A DNA stretch of 64,000 nt from Paraburkholderia aromaticivorans (GCF_012689525.1 NZ_CP051514.1:248001-312000), one strand, 5' to 3'. Positions 48,217-58,339 are shown, counted from the stretch's first letter. Numbers and translations: made by a program. Notes: generated by a model from the sequence alone, not told the origin.

Positions 48217-48641
48217 ATGACACGGCACACCATCGACGCGTTCCACCGCTCTGTCGAATGGCCCTACCGACGCGGTGCCGGCACTGCTCTTGATAGATGG
48301 GAGCATCGCGGTCTCATGCCGGAAACTCGCCTGATTCTCTCGCAGAAAGGCGGCGCGTTCGAGGTCAGCGTCAAACGGCGAGTCAACTTCGATGGTGATA
48401 CGGTCAAATACCTCGCGGCCGACAGTTTGCAAAGCTATGTCACGCGGCTGTACCGCGCCGCTGGCCTCAGTGCAGTGGCCGGCGAACCTTTGCGAGCCGC
48501 CTTGTGGCGCAAGGTCACTCGTTCGACACCGTTCAATCATTGCTGGGGCACTCGCACCTAGATCGCGTTTCCGCATATCTGGAAGTCACGTCGCGCGACC
48601 GGCGGGAAGCGCTTTCGACGTTCGATGATGAACTCGATTAA
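48217..48641 (+). pseudogene. Tyrosine recombinase C-terminal remnant, frameshifted
   Basis: NFDGDTVKYLAADSLQSYVTRLYRAAGL is followed, after a shift near 48480, by SGRRTFASRLVAQGHSFDTVQSLLGHSHLDRVSAYLEVTSRDRREALSTFDDELD-stop. The R, H/LGH and Tyr boxes are of a phage-type integrase different from that at 13738. Confidence 0.75.
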
Positions 48642-48721
48642 AGCGAAACGCAACCACTGCCGTCATCACCGGTGATGACACAAAACCGCATTTCCGCTTG
48701 CGTAGCGCCCACGCATGATAG

Positions 48722-48737
48722 ACGATATATATATCGT
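48722..48737. promoter_or_regulatory. 16-bp perfect palindrome, operator of the TA operon
   Basis: ACGATATATATATCGT is a perfect dyad 16 bp upstream of the antitoxin start region. Ribbon-helix-helix antitoxins usually autoregulate through such sites. Confidence 0.65.
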
Positions 48738-48752
48738 GACATGGAGGCGGTA

Positions 48753-48971
48753 ATGAGTCGGATTTTGGTTGACTTACCCGATGCGCAGGTCGAAGAGTTG
48801 GCGGTACTTGCGGAGGCGGAGCGCCGCCCCCGTGCTGCTGTAATCCGTGACGCTATCGAGGCGTATATCGCGAATCACAAGCAAGCGCGCGGGGCCGACG
48901 TTTTCGGGCTGTGGAAGAACAAGAAAATAGACGGCCTGGAATACCAGCAGGAGCTTCGCTCGGAATGGTAA
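48753..48971 (+). CDS. Ribbon-helix-helix (CopG-type) antitoxin
   Basis: A 72-residue protein from the ATG at 48753 with GGAGG at 48743-48747. It starts with the beta strand MSRILVDLPDAQVEELAVLAEAERRPRAAVIRDAIEAYI of the RHH fold. The C-terminal tail (ADVFGLWKNKKIDGLEYQQELRSEW) is the likely toxin-binding part. The stop overlaps the start of the PIN toxin gene. A 16-bp palindrome upstream is the probable operator. Confidence 0.88.
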   Translation: MSRILVDLPDAQVEELAVLAEAERRPRAAVIRDAIEAYIANHKQARGADVFGLWKNKKIDGLEYQQELRSEW

Positions 48972-49330
48972 GAGCACTTTTTGATACTAACATTTTGGTC
49001 GACTACCTCGGTGGTGTCAGCGCAGCGAAGAAAGAGCTTTCGCGTTACGAATATCGAGCGATCAGCACCATCACTTGGATGGAAGTTCTGGTCGGCACGA
49101 CGGCGGAAGATGAAGCGACGATTCGCGCATGGATGGGTTCCTTTGAAGTCGTCGCGTTAGACACTGCCATCGCAAATCGCGCGGTCGAGATTCGCAAGCA
49201 AAGGCGAATCCGATTGGCTGATGCGATCGTTTGGGCATCCGCACAAGTTAATTCGCTGTTGCTGGTTTCTCCCAATACGAAGGATTTTCCTGCGGATGAA
49301 CCAGGCGTGCGGGTCCCCTGCAAGATCTAG
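48965..49330 (+). CDS. vapC: PIN-domain toxin (VapC-type RNase)
   Basis: A 121-residue PIN protein with acidic residues in ALFDTNILVDY (D), TWMEVLVG (E), RLADAIVWAS (D) and the final block SPNTKDFP. ATG 48965 overlaps the antitoxin stop (7 bp), the usual arrangement for coupled translation. PIN toxins cleave RNA. All expected catalytic residues are present. Confidence 0.9.
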   Translation: MVRALFDTNILVDYLGGVSAAKKELSRYEYRAISTITWMEVLVGTTAEDEATIRAWMGSFEVVALDTAIANRAVEIRKQRRIRLADAIVWASAQVNSLLLVSPNTKDFPADEPGVRVPCKI

Positions 49331-49425
49331 AGGAAAAGCCGCACCGATGAACACAAAGAAGCCAATCGACCAATCGGCGCCCACAGGATGGTGACGGTCC
49401 TCTGTCTCATTTCCAGTCGGTGGGA

Positions 49426-49760
49426 ATGCAAAACGAGCATGCGTCGTTTGCACACGCTCGGCCTTGGCATAATGCATTGAGCGACATTTCGGTGGACCTG
49501 TCGAAGTGCTCGGATTACGCGACCGCCGCCGCGTCCAAAGCCGATGATCCGTCCGCGCTACTTCTGTTCATGAACGCTCATAATCAGTTTTTGGCATCGG
49601 TTCGCCTAGCGTTGTCAGGTCAATGCCTACCAGCATACCCAACTGGTCGTGCCGCGTTTGAGTCGGCGTTGTATGGATGGTATCTTGCAGCAAATCCCGG
49701 TGCCGGAAGACGCTGGCACGACAAGCCTACGGACCGCGCGAAGCTTTTCGCGACCGTTCA
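49426..49760 (+). pseudogene. Truncated hypothetical gene
   Basis: From the ATG at 49426 the protein MQNEHASFAHARPWHNALSDISVDLSKCSDYATAAASKADDPSALLLFMNAHNQFLASVRLALSGQCLPAYPTGRAAFESALYGWYLAANPGAGRRWHDK looks real, then runs into the antisense of a kinase fragment near 49740. The type resembles DUF5677-like proteins; not certain. Confidence 0.5.
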
Positions 49761-50104
49761 ACCTGGCTGCTGAGGAAGCTGACCGACTCGGTGAGCGCCT
49801 GATCAATCGCTTCGTTAAACCGGATAACGTCGTCCAGTGCGGTTGTACGCCACCATTGTCAAGGCATAGCCGCAGCACCGCAGCGCGCAACGCGCGGTAT
49901 TTGGCGCATAGCTGGTTGATATCGAAGCCGCGTCGAGCGCGCAGGACGGCATGGATCTGGGTAGCCGTTTTCCCGCGGCCCGGCTGCGGGCGCAAGACCT
50001 CTCGATTTATCGACCTGCGCCTGGCTCGTCTGTGGCGTTGTCAGGTCTTTGGCGACCGCCTCGAGGATCTGGCGGGCATGGTCGCGTAGTTCCAGGGATG
50101 ACAT
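49735..50104 (-). pseudogene. Sensor histidine kinase N-terminal remnant (RsbRD-like)
   Basis: The minus strand reads MSSLELRDHARQILEAVAKDLTTPQTSQAQVDKSRGLAP, then after a shift TATQIHAVLRARRGFDINQLCAKYRALRAAVLRL, then TALDDVIRFNEAIDQALTESVSFLSSQVERSRK. This is the RsbRD-like sensory N-terminus found before histidine kinase domains. The kinase core is missing. Confidence 0.65.
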
Positions 50105-50777
50105 GTCGTTCGCTATACCACCGATTCGACGTCCGGATGCCAGGTCGCGTCCAGCTCGCGCTCGACGTCCGCCGGAAGACGATGCCGGTCCGTGTAGTGA
50201 AGCTTGACGTCGAAAGCCTTGAGCCGGCGCAGCACAGCGGCGCCGATCCGTCCGGCCGCAACGGTGCCGGCGTGCATGCCTTCCAGATCGTAGGCCCGTT
50301 CGACACAATCGGCGATATTCCAGCCGCCTCGCTTCACCCATTCGTGGGAGGGCAGATAGTTGCGCACCTGGGAGAGGATCATCATCACCACGTGTTCCGC
50401 GACGCTGATGCTGTTGCAGTAAGTCACCTCAGCAACCGTAATACGGCGTTCCATCGCCGCCTGCAGATCGACGTGACCGGAGCCGATGCCGGCCGTCAAG
50501 GCGAGCTTGACCTTCTGCGCTTTGGCAATGCGTTCCGCCGTCAGATAGTCCGGCCAGAACGGTTGCGAATTGACCACCTCCGCGGGTGCAACTCGCGTTC
50601 GAACACGGAGTCAGGACCGTCCTTGTCCGACGTGACGACCAACGTGTGACCTTGCGACTCGAGATAGCGGCGCAGCCCCAGTTCACCGGACACGCTGCCG
50701 AGCAATTGACCCGGGGTGGAATCGGTGGCCTCGGGTGTCGCCGCGGTTTGACCATCGTGATAACGGGTGACTGCCAC
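50105..50777 (-). pseudogene. NAD-dependent formate dehydrogenase, truncated and frameshifted
   Basis: [63 protein letters not shown] is followed, after a shift near 50575, by [65 protein letters not shown] and GMHAGTVAAGRIGAAVLRRLKAFDVKLHYTDRHRLP. This is clearly the single-subunit formate dehydrogenase. The start and catalytic C-terminus are missing. Confidence 0.85.
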
Positions 50778-51053
50778 AGCCGGCGCTTTCGCTGTGTGAG
50801 TTCGACCTGGATCGGCTGACGCGGCGTGGTGCCTTTGGCCGTGGCGAGCGTGTCCGTTAATGGATTCCGGAGGGTTCGTTAAGCGATGCCGTGTGGCAAA
50901 TCGCTCGGCCAGAAACGCCCCTTACTTGTGCCAATGGTGTACTCCCTCCGGAGCATTGCTCCGCCAAAACCAGTCGGTTCTAATGATCAGACGCCCAACG
51001 CGTGACACGGTTGTCGCGCACCGGCGAAACGTTGTCCTGATTATATTGAACCA

Positions 51054-52202
51054 ATGGCGAGATACGGAATGGCCAAATCATGGCGGCAAGCGGCGCTCGC
51101 CGATCGACATACAGCATTAGGTTCAAGGCTTGAAGACTGGAACGGCATGCCGACAGCATGGACCTATAACCAGAGCGTCGCCGATGAGCATGAAGCGATT
51201 CGGACGCGCGCGGGCCTGATGGACGTTTCCGGCTTGAAAAAAGTGCACGTCGTGGGTCCGCACGCGGAAATGCTGATTGATTACGCGACGACTCGCGATG
51301 TCTCGCTGTTGTGTCCGGGAAAGTCGGTTTATGCATCCATGCTCAATGCGCGTGGCCACTTCGTCGACGACTGCGTCATCTATCGAAACGGTCCGAACGC
51401 TTTCATGGTTGTGCATGGTTCAGGCGAGGGGCATGAACTCCTGCACCGGGGCGCGATAGGTCGCAACGTGTCTGTGCTATTCGACGACGACCTGCAGGAC
51501 CTTTCGCTGCAAGGCCCCGTCGCCGTTGATTTTTTAGCCGGGCATGTGCGTGGCATTCGCGATCTGCAGTATTTCCATCACACCCAGACGACGCTGTTCG
51601 GCAAGCCCGTGACGATCTCGAGAACAGGCTATACCGGCGAACGCGGCTATGAGCTTTTCTGCAAGCGCGCGGACGCGCCGCTGATCTGGGATACGGTTCT
51701 GGAGAAGGGCCGATCGATGGGCATCATCCCCTGTTCGTTCACGGCGCTCGACTGGTTGCGAGTGGAGAGCAGTCTCCTGTTCTATCCGTTCGACCATTCC
51801 GAAATGCATCCATTCGCGGATCAGCCTGCGGGCGACACGCTGTGGGAGTTGGGACTCGACTTCACGGTGTCCAAGAACAAGCGTGAGTTCCGTGGTGCGG
51901 CTGAACATTTTCGCCTGGCAGGAAAGGAGCGCTTCAGGATCTTCGGCGTGCTGGTAGACGGAACGAGGGCGACCCAAGGCGGCGACACATTGTGGGTGGG
52001 TGAGCGGCAGGTTGGCGTTATCACGTGCGGCATGGTCTCGCGACTCACCGGCCAGTCGATGGCGATTGCCCGCCTGGATCCTGCGTTGGCCGTTCATGGC
52101 GCGACGCTGGAGGTGCGCGGCAAGGACTATGTGCTAGGCGCGTCGAGCCACACGCTGCCGTTCGATGATCCCGAGAAGACCAAGCGCCTGGCGAAGGGTT
52201 GA
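51054..52202 (+). CDS. GcvT-like aminomethyltransferase-family protein
   Basis: A 382-residue folate-binding GcvT-family protein (ATG 51054; 51069 possible). N-terminal region: VADEHEAIRTRAGLMDVSGLKKVHVVGPHAEMLIDYATTRDVSLLCPGKSVYASMLNARGHFVDDCVIYR. Central: TISRTGYTGERGYELFCKRADAPLIWDTVLEKGRSMGIIPCSFTALDWLRVESSLLFYPFDHSEMHP. The C-terminal barrel has DGTRATQGGDTLW. Relatives transfer a methylene group from glycine or demethylate methylated amines and sulfonium compounds to tetrahydrofolate. There are no gcvH or gcvP genes here, so it is not an ordinary glycine cleavage operon. It is followed by an ACT protein and an APC permease. Confidence 0.85.
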   Translation: MARYGMAKSWRQAALADRHTALGSRLEDWNGMPTAWTYNQSVADEHEAIRTRAGLMDVSGLKKVHVVGPHAEMLIDYATTRDVSLLCPGKSVYASMLNARGHFVDDCVIYRNGPNAFMVVHGSGEGHELLHRGAIGRNVSVLFDDDLQDLSLQGPVAVDFLAGHVRGIRDLQYFHHTQTTLFGKPVTISRTGYTGERGYELFCKRADAPLIWDTVLEKGRSMGIIPCSFTALDWLRVESSLLFYPFDHSEMHPFADQPAGDTLWELGLDFTVSKNKREFRGAAEHFRLAGKERFRIFGVLVDGTRATQGGDTLWVGERQVGVITCGMVSRLTGQSMAIARLDPALAVHGATLEVRGKDYVLGASSHTLPFDDPEKTKRLAKG

Positions 52203-52260
52203 ACGCTCAGCGGTGGTTGGGTAACTGCACGCGCGCCGATCAACAAGGAGTGGGACAAAC

Positions 52261-52797
52261 ATGACTCTGACGACAACGCTCGTATTGACTGTCATTGGCG
52301 AAGACAGGCCGGGATTGGTCAATGCCATCGCGGAAAAAACCACGGAATTCGGCGCTAACTGGCTGGACACTCGCCTCGTCAGTCTCGGAGGAAAGTTCGC
52401 TGGCATCGTGCTGGTCAGCGTGTCACAAGCAAACGCAGATGCACTGGTCGGCGCGTTGCAAAGTCTTCGCTCAAACAGCTTGAGCCTCACGCTCGAACGG
52501 CGCGCCGACGCCGCTGCGTTGACGCCGGCGCGCGCCATGACGCTCGAACTGGTGAGCCATGACCGGCCAGGTATCGTACGCGAAATTGCGGGTGTGCTAG
52601 CAGGAAACAAGGTCAGCATTGAAGAACTTGAGACCGATTTTGTCAGCGGCTCGTTTTCCGGTGAAAACCTGTTCAAGGCACGAGCCCGCTTGCGCGCACC
52701 GTTAGAACTCGACGTCGTTGTCTTGCGCGACATGATCGAAAACCTGGCTAACGAACTGATGGCCGACATCAGCATCGATGAGGGTTTAACGAATTAG
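52261..52797 (+). CDS. Double-ACT-domain protein (GcvR-like)
   Basis: A 178-residue protein with two ACT domains: residues 5-75 (TLVLTVIGEDRPGLVNAIAEKTTEFGANWLDTRLVSLGGKFAGIVLVSV) and ~88-165 (MTLELVSHDRPGIVREIAGVLAGNKVSIEELETDFVSGSFSG). This is the architecture of GcvR, the glycine cleavage repressor partner. ATG 52261, 59 bp after the GcvT-like gene. GcvR binds GcvA and senses glycine. Here it may sense the substrate of the operon; no GcvA-like gene is nearby. Confidence 0.87.
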   Translation: MTLTTTLVLTVIGEDRPGLVNAIAEKTTEFGANWLDTRLVSLGGKFAGIVLVSVSQANADALVGALQSLRSNSLSLTLERRADAAALTPARAMTLELVSHDRPGIVREIAGVLAGNKVSIEELETDFVSGSFSGENLFKARARLRAPLELDVVVLRDMIENLANELMADISIDEGLTN

Positions 52798-52932
52798 AAC
52801 CGTGAGTGATGCCGCTGACTGATGTATCGAGTCAATCGTCTTCGCCGAAGACGCCGCGTCATGTCATTCGCAAGAACGAATGGATGAATGCCGCGTTGAA
52901 GTCATGAAAGAACTGCATTGAGGAGACTGGAA

Positions 52933-54570
52933 TTGAGCGCAACCGAAAAGATAAGCGGCCTGGAAGGCATACCCGGCGCCGGGACGCCGGCGACGCTGCG
53001 GCGGACCCTGACATGGAAGGACGCATTCTGGGTGGCGAGTGGATCGCCCGCGTTTGTGCTCTTTACGCTGGGCGCCATCGCCGCAACCGTCGGGCAGCCT
53101 GCGTGGATCATCTGGATAGCCTCGATTGTGATAGGTTTCGTCCAATGCTTTACCTACGCCGAAATATCCGGTCTGTTCCCCCACAAATCGGGTGGCGCGT
53201 CGATTTACGGCGCAATTGCCTGGGTCCGGTATTCGAAATTTCTTGCGCCTGTTTCCGTGTGGTGCAACTGGTTCGCGTGGTCGCCGGTGCTGGCGCTCGG
53301 CACGGGGCTCGGCGCCAGCTACGTTCTCTCGACGCTGTTTCCGGCCGACGCCGCGATTAACACCTGGTCGATTACCCTGCTGAACCTGGACGCCGTCAAG
53401 CATGGACTGACCCTGCGAATCAACGCTACCTTCGTGCTGGGTGCCGCGCTCCTGCTGCTGACGTTTCTCGTGCAACACCACGGTGCGCAACGTGCGGCGA
53501 AGCTCCAGAAGTATATGGGGATTGCAGCGCTGATTCCGCTGACGCTATTCGGCATCGTACCGTTGGTTACCGGCGGCGTGCACATGCATAACTGGTTTCC
53601 GTTGCTGCCGTTGGCCCACGACGCACACGGAAATGTGGTCATGGGGAGTTGGAATGCAGCCGGCTGGACGCTTGCGATCGGCGGGCTGTTCGTCGCCGGA
53701 TGGTCGACCTATGGCTTCGAAACAGCGGTTTGCTACACGCGAGAATTCAAGAACCCGAAAACCGATACGTTCAAGGCGATCTTCTATTCCGGACTGCTGT
53801 GCCTCGGCGTCTATATTCTGGTGCCGCTGTCGTTTCAGGGAGCGATGGGACTCAAGGGGCTGCTGGAACCAGGCATCTATGACGGCACTGGCGTGGCTGC
53901 AGCGATGGCTAACATCATCGGCGGTGGCGCCATCGTTTTCTATGTGATCGTGGTGATGCTAGTTTTCACCTTGCTGCTTTCGGTGATGACCTCGATGATG
54001 GGGTCGTCGCGAACCTTGTACCAGGCGTCGGTCGACGGATGGCTGCCACGTTATCTGTCGCATGTGAACGAACATGGTGCCCCGACGCGCGCCATGTGGA
54101 CCGATCTGTGCTTCAACCTGATCTTGCTGCTGATGTCGGACAATGTCGCGATATTGGCCATGTCCAACGTCTGCTATTTCGCCTTTGTGTTTCTGAATCT
54201 TCAGGCGGGCTGGATTCACCGGCTCGATCGCCCGCACTGGGCGCGGCCGTTCAAGTGCCCAAACTGGCTGTTGGCGCTCGGTGCGCTCTGCGGATTCATC
54301 GACCTCGTTTGCATCGGCGCGGGCGCGGATATCTGGGGTCCGGGGACACTGCGCAACGGCCTCATTGCTATCGCACTCATCATTCCCGTCTTTGTGTTTC
54401 GCCATTACGTTCAGGACAAGGGCAAATTTCCCGACGCGATGCTCGATGATCTCGAATTACGTCAGGACGAAGGCGTGCAGCGGCACGCAGGATACCTTCC
54501 CTATCTGGTGCTTGTTTTGACAGTTGTGGTGATCTGGGTGTCGCATGAATTCGCCGTGTTGCCGACCTAG
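52933..54570 (+). CDS. APC-superfamily amino acid permease
   Basis: A ~545-residue, 12- to 14-helix permease. The start is likely TTG 52933 with GAGGAG at 52920-52925. Family features are WKDAFWVASGSPAFVLFTLGAIAATVG in the first helix, YAEISGLFPHKSGGASIYGAIAW in helix 2, and WSTYGFETAVCYTREFKNPKTDTFKAIFYSGLLCLGVYILVPL around helix 6. It likely imports an amino acid or amine. It completes the trio with the GcvT-like and ACT proteins; the gap to the ACT gene is about 135 bp. Confidence 0.88.
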   Translation: MSATEKISGLEGIPGAGTPATLRRTLTWKDAFWVASGSPAFVLFTLGAIAATVGQPAWIIWIASIVIGFVQCFTYAEISGLFPHKSGGASIYGAIAWVRYSKFLAPVSVWCNWFAWSPVLALGTGLGASYVLSTLFPADAAINTWSITLLNLDAVKHGLTLRINATFVLGAALLLLTFLVQHHGAQRAAKLQKYMGIAALIPLTLFGIVPLVTGGVHMHNWFPLLPLAHDAHGNVVMGSWNAAGWTLAIGGLFVAGWSTYGFETAVCYTREFKNPKTDTFKAIFYSGLLCLGVYILVPLSFQGAMGLKGLLEPGIYDGTGVAAAMANIIGGGAIVFYVIVVMLVFTLLLSVMTSMMGSSRTLYQASVDGWLPRYLSHVNEHGAPTRAMWTDLCFNLILLLMSDNVAILAMSNVCYFAFVFLNLQAGWIHRLDRPHWARPFKCPNWLLALGALCGFIDLVCIGAGADIWGPGTLRNGLIAIALIIPVFVFRHYVQDKGKFPDAMLDDLELRQDEGVQRHAGYLPYLVLVLTVVVIWVSHEFAVLPT

Positions 54571-54974
54571 ACACTGATATGACTTTCGCGGTCAAGTACC
54601 ACAAGAATTTGGCTTCTGGTTCATAGGGCTTTTCGGTAAATCTGCTCAGGGCGGCGCAGCCTGTAACGTCGACGTGGATCCGACTGATATCCGTGGGTTG
54701 CTACCACATTACAGGGTTCGGTCTTGTGAACCTGCCGCGCTCTATGGCCGACAGTCTGCCTGGTTTTGTCGCAATAAGGCGTTCTGGTAGACGTTGGCCA
54801 GCGCATTCACACGGACACTCAAACGTCGGCTGCGGCCGGACAATGGACCTTCGTGCGCGGATTATGTCAGTTGCCTCGTCGGCCACGGCCGGTGCGTAAG
54901 CCGGCCGTCACGAATGTAGCCCTACGAGAAATTCAGATGCACACGTCCCCCTTTTCCTGGCACTCGGATTGGAT
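54571..54974. other. Spacer with no gene seen
   Basis: No recognisable frame or terminator hairpin; the sequence is a junction between the permease gene and a remnant. Confidence 0.4.
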
Positions 54975-55517
54975 CTACGACAACCGTCTGCTCGCTCGGG
55001 CGCCCCCCTCGAGAGGTCCCGCCGGCGCTTGGCACCGCGCCGGCAACACCATCCCGCGGCACTCCCCAAATCCGATGCGTGCAGCGCCGGCCTTTTCGCA
55101 CCAGCCGCGCATGATGATGAGGTTGCCGTCTTCGAGGAATGTCCGCTGTTCGCCGCCGGACAGACTCAGTGGCTGCTTCCCGCCTGTAGTAAGTTCAATA
55201 AGGGCGCCGGCCTGATCCAGGGAGGGGGCGGAGAGAGTACCGGTGCCGAAAAGGTCCCCGGGTTGCAGGTTGCAACCGTTCACGGTGTGATGCGCAACCA
55301 TCTGCGCGATCGTCCAATAGGCATGCCGGTAACTGGTGAGGCTGAGTCGTGCGCCTGGCGCGCCGGCCGCGCGCATCGCTTCCGTTTCGAGGCAGACTTC
55401 GAGTTGCACGTCGATCGCGCCGACTTCGCGCTGTTGCGCCGAATCCAGATAAGGCAGAGGCTGGGGATCGCTTTCCGGCCGTTTGACGTCCTTATATGAA
55501 CACCTCCCGTTCCGCAA
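54975..55517 (-). pseudogene. fahA: Fumarylacetoacetase C-terminal remnant
   Basis: The minus strand reads VKRPESDPQPLPYLDSAQQREVGAIDVQLEVCLETEAMRAAG, MVAHHTVNGCNLQPGDLFGTGTLSAPSLDQAGALIELTTGGKQPLSLSGGEQRTFLEDGNLIIMRGWCEKAGAARIGFGECRGMVLPA. This is clearly the C-terminal third of fumarylacetoacetase (tyrosine/homogentisate pathway), no stops within. The N-terminal part is absent. The upstream 230 bp to IS110 holds no gene. Confidence 0.85.
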
Positions 55518-55753
55518 GGCAGGGGGTTGATGTTTTGGCTAGCAGAAGCGGTTGCAGTCTTATATCCGACCTTCATTGCGAGACGGTGCCCGCTGGCCTT
55601 GATGGAATCTGCTGGAAACGACCTCATCTCCCACGGCGGGCTTCACGCCCATGGACGTCATCAGGTTTGCGTTTCCACGGTCCGACCTGGTTTGCCATCA
55701 CACGTTACCCTTGCTCTGCGCAACTCCTGTGTTCAAAGACTCATCGTTTCAAT

Positions 55754-56785
55754 CTATACCGCGACGGCTGGTCGCTCGCTCACAAATTCCCGCTCATAAG
55801 ACCGGTTATGCGCGAGCAACGCCCACGCCGTTCGTGCCATCTTGTTGGCCAACGCGACCACCACCACATTGACCGGACGCCGTTTCAGCAACGCTTCTAC
55901 CCACTGGGGACGTTGTTTGGAATGGGTCACGACCATTCGCGCGCCATGGATCAATAGCTGTCTCAGATAGGGGTCACCCCTTTTGCTGATGCCGCCGAGT
56001 CTGACGTTGCCCCCAGTCCCACTCTGACGGGGTACCAGGCCGATACTCGCCGCAAATGCGCGTCCGGAGCGAAATGCCTTTGGCGAGCCCATGACCGCAA
56101 CAGTGGCTGTGGCTGTCAATGGACCCACGCCGGCTATGTCATCGAGCGTTTTTGCCTGGGGACTGGATTTCAGCCACTGCAGATTTTCCCGCTCGGCTTC
56201 GTCAATCCCCTGCTCGACCTGCTGGAGCTGTTCGAGCTGACGCAACAACGCCCGCCAGACAAGCTGCGGCACGACCTCTTCTATCTCGGCCATACGTGCC
56301 TTGAGCTCATTCATGAGCGCCTTGCGGCCATATCGGAAGTACAGTCCATATTCCGCAAGCAACCCGCGAATCTGATTGGTTTCGCGGGTTCGTGTCGCCA
56401 CCAGGCCCGACCGGATGCGGTGCAGGCTCAGGATGGCTTGCTGGTCTACGCTCTTGATCGCCACAGTTCGCATCCCGGGTTGCTGGGCCGCCGTCCAGAT
56501 CGCCTGGGCGTCTGCCGCATCCGTCTTGTTGGTTTTGACGAACGGACGCACGTATTTCGCATGCAACAACACCACCTGATGTCCGAGACTCTGGATTTTT
56601 CGCGCCCACCAGTGCGCCCCTCCGCATGCCTCCAGCGCCACCTTTCCTGGTGCCCGGGTTGCGAGAAACCGGATCAGCTGTTCACGACGGAATTTTCGAC
56701 TACAGATCTCGCCACTTTGTCCATCTACCCAGTACATTTGAAACACGGCCTTTGCGATATCCAGACCATATGTCGTAGCATTCAT
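55754..56785 (-). CDS. IS110-family transposase (intact)
   Basis: A 343-residue DEDD-type transposase. The catalytic acids are in YGLDIAKAVFQ (D), VALEACGGAHWWARKI (E) and TDAADAQAIW (D, D). The C-terminal box LVPRQSGTGGNVRLGGISKRGDPYLRQLLIHGAR carries the conserved Ser. ATG 56785 after GGAGAG. IS110 elements lack terminal DDE-type repeats; the ends were not mapped. It lies between the fumarylacetoacetase remnant and a tnpB pseudogene. Confidence 0.92.
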   Translation of the reverse strand: MNATTYGLDIAKAVFQMYWVDGQSGEICSRKFRREQLIRFLATRAPGKVALEACGGAHWWARKIQSLGHQVVLLHAKYVRPFVKTNKTDAADAQAIWTAAQQPGMRTVAIKSVDQQAILSLHRIRSGLVATRTRETNQIRGLLAEYGLYFRYGRKALMNELKARMAEIEEVVPQLVWRALLRQLEQLQQVEQGIDEAERENLQWLKSSPQAKTLDDIAGVGPLTATATVAVMGSPKAFRSGRAFAASIGLVPRQSGTGGNVRLGGISKRGDPYLRQLLIHGARMVVTHSKQRPQWVEALLKRRPVNVVVVALANKMARTAWALLAHNRSYEREFVSERPAVAV

Positions 56786-56918
56786 TTGGGCTCTCCTTAC
56801 CTCAAGTGACTCGTGGAACTTTCACTTTGGCACATCGATGCCATCGGTCAAGCGAGAGCCCCTTTCGGCCCTGGCACTTCCCCGAGGGGAGGGAGGTGTT
56901 CATACCATCTCCCCGCTC

Positions 56919-58036
56919 TCAGTCGTGACCGACTGCCGCTCGCGCGGAAAGGGCGGGGATTCCTCCTGCGAGGCGGTCACGTCCGACCGCGAGAATGTTG
57001 CGGGCAGCATTGCGATCACGATCATGGGTCGTTTCACAATGGATGCATTTCCACTCTCTTATTCCAAGACCTGCGACACCTTTCGGCCCCGTGCGGCTCG
57101 CGCAGCACGAACAGGTCTGGGTAGAAAACGCTTCATCGACCTCATCGAACCATACGCCTGCGTCATCGCACTTGTACCGAAGCATGGTCCGGAACGTCGA
57201 CCAGCCCGCGTCGAGCACAGACTTGCTGTGCTGTCCTTTCGCGAGGGCCGAAGCATTCACGTTGCCGACAAAGATTGCACCGTACTCGCGAGCGAGCCGG
57301 GTGCTGAGTTGATGCAGAAAGTCCTTCCTGCGGTTCGCGATCCTGGCATGGATCGCCTTCACCCGGCTCTTCCTGCGTGCTCGCTGGGCAGTGGCGAGCG
57401 CGGGTTCGAGGTCGCGGTAGAAGCGCTGCGCGTCGACATTGGGAAGACGTTCGTCCGAGAAGCCGGCAAAGGTCTTGAGCCCGAGGTCGATTCCCAGATC
57501 CAGGTTGGCTTCATTGGGCCGGGCAGACTTCACCTTGACCGTCACGTTCAGATACCAGCGACCGCGGCTGTCCTCGGAGATGCAACCGGCGCCGAACTCA
57601 TAGCCGGCGAGGCCATAGCTGTCCCAGACGCCAAGATGCAGGCCCTGAAAGTGGGCCTGACCATGGCGCCATACGACCGAGCGGGCTTTGAATGGAATCC
57701 ATCCCAGCGAGCGTCGCGCGCCGGCCGAGCGACGCCATCGAAGCTTTACCTTGCGGTGCTGTTTGCGGCGCGTCGCGTACTCTTCGGCGATCTGCTGAAA
57801 CACGGCCGAGCCGACCGCCAGGCCTTCTTTCGAGGCCCCGTCAGATAACGCTGGATCTCAATGCCAGAGGCAAAGCGCCGCTCGCGGCGAAAGATCTGGA
57901 GCGACAGGTCATTGCAATAGTTCCAGACGAAGTTCACAGCCCGCGCCATCCCGGCAAGCGACGAAGCATGCCTGTCCTTGATTCTTATGCGCAGAACTCG
58001 AACTGGATCCTTGCAACGTGTCACGGGTCGACTCAT
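56919..58036 (-). pseudogene. tnpB: TnpB of IS605 type, one-base frameshift
   Basis: The N-terminus MSRPVTRCKDPVRVLRIRIKDRHASSLAGMARAVNFVWNYCND runs to RYLTG and then shifts at a G-run near 57836-57840; adding one G restores ASKEGLAVGSAVFQQIAEEYATRRKQH and the rest. The remainder is complete: GIDLGLKTFAGF, IFVGNVNASALAKG, FDEVDEAFSTQTCSCC, HDRDRNAARN. As in the TnpB at 6722 the usual RuvC-II Glu is missing. There is no tnpA, so it is a solo tnpB element and probably dead. Confidence 0.85.
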
Positions 58037-58339
58037 TCCGGTTTGGCTGTACGGATATACAGTACCAGATCAATACGAAAAGGCAAGTCGTGCTTCGCAC
58101 GACGCGCTCCACCTCACCGCCCTGAAGGACGGTGCTTCACGCGCACATTGGTGAAACGCGACCGCAGCATTCGCGGGCTGAGCCGGTTTGCATTTGTGTC
58201 GGCACGCCCGCCCGGTATGGGAGAAGCACCGCTCGCGCAGCGTATCGGCATGTCCTTGCATAGAGTACCGCAAGAGCAGCAGAACACGGTTATCGACACA
58301 TCGGACTGAGCAAAGGGAATGTGCCAATGCGGCGATGCT

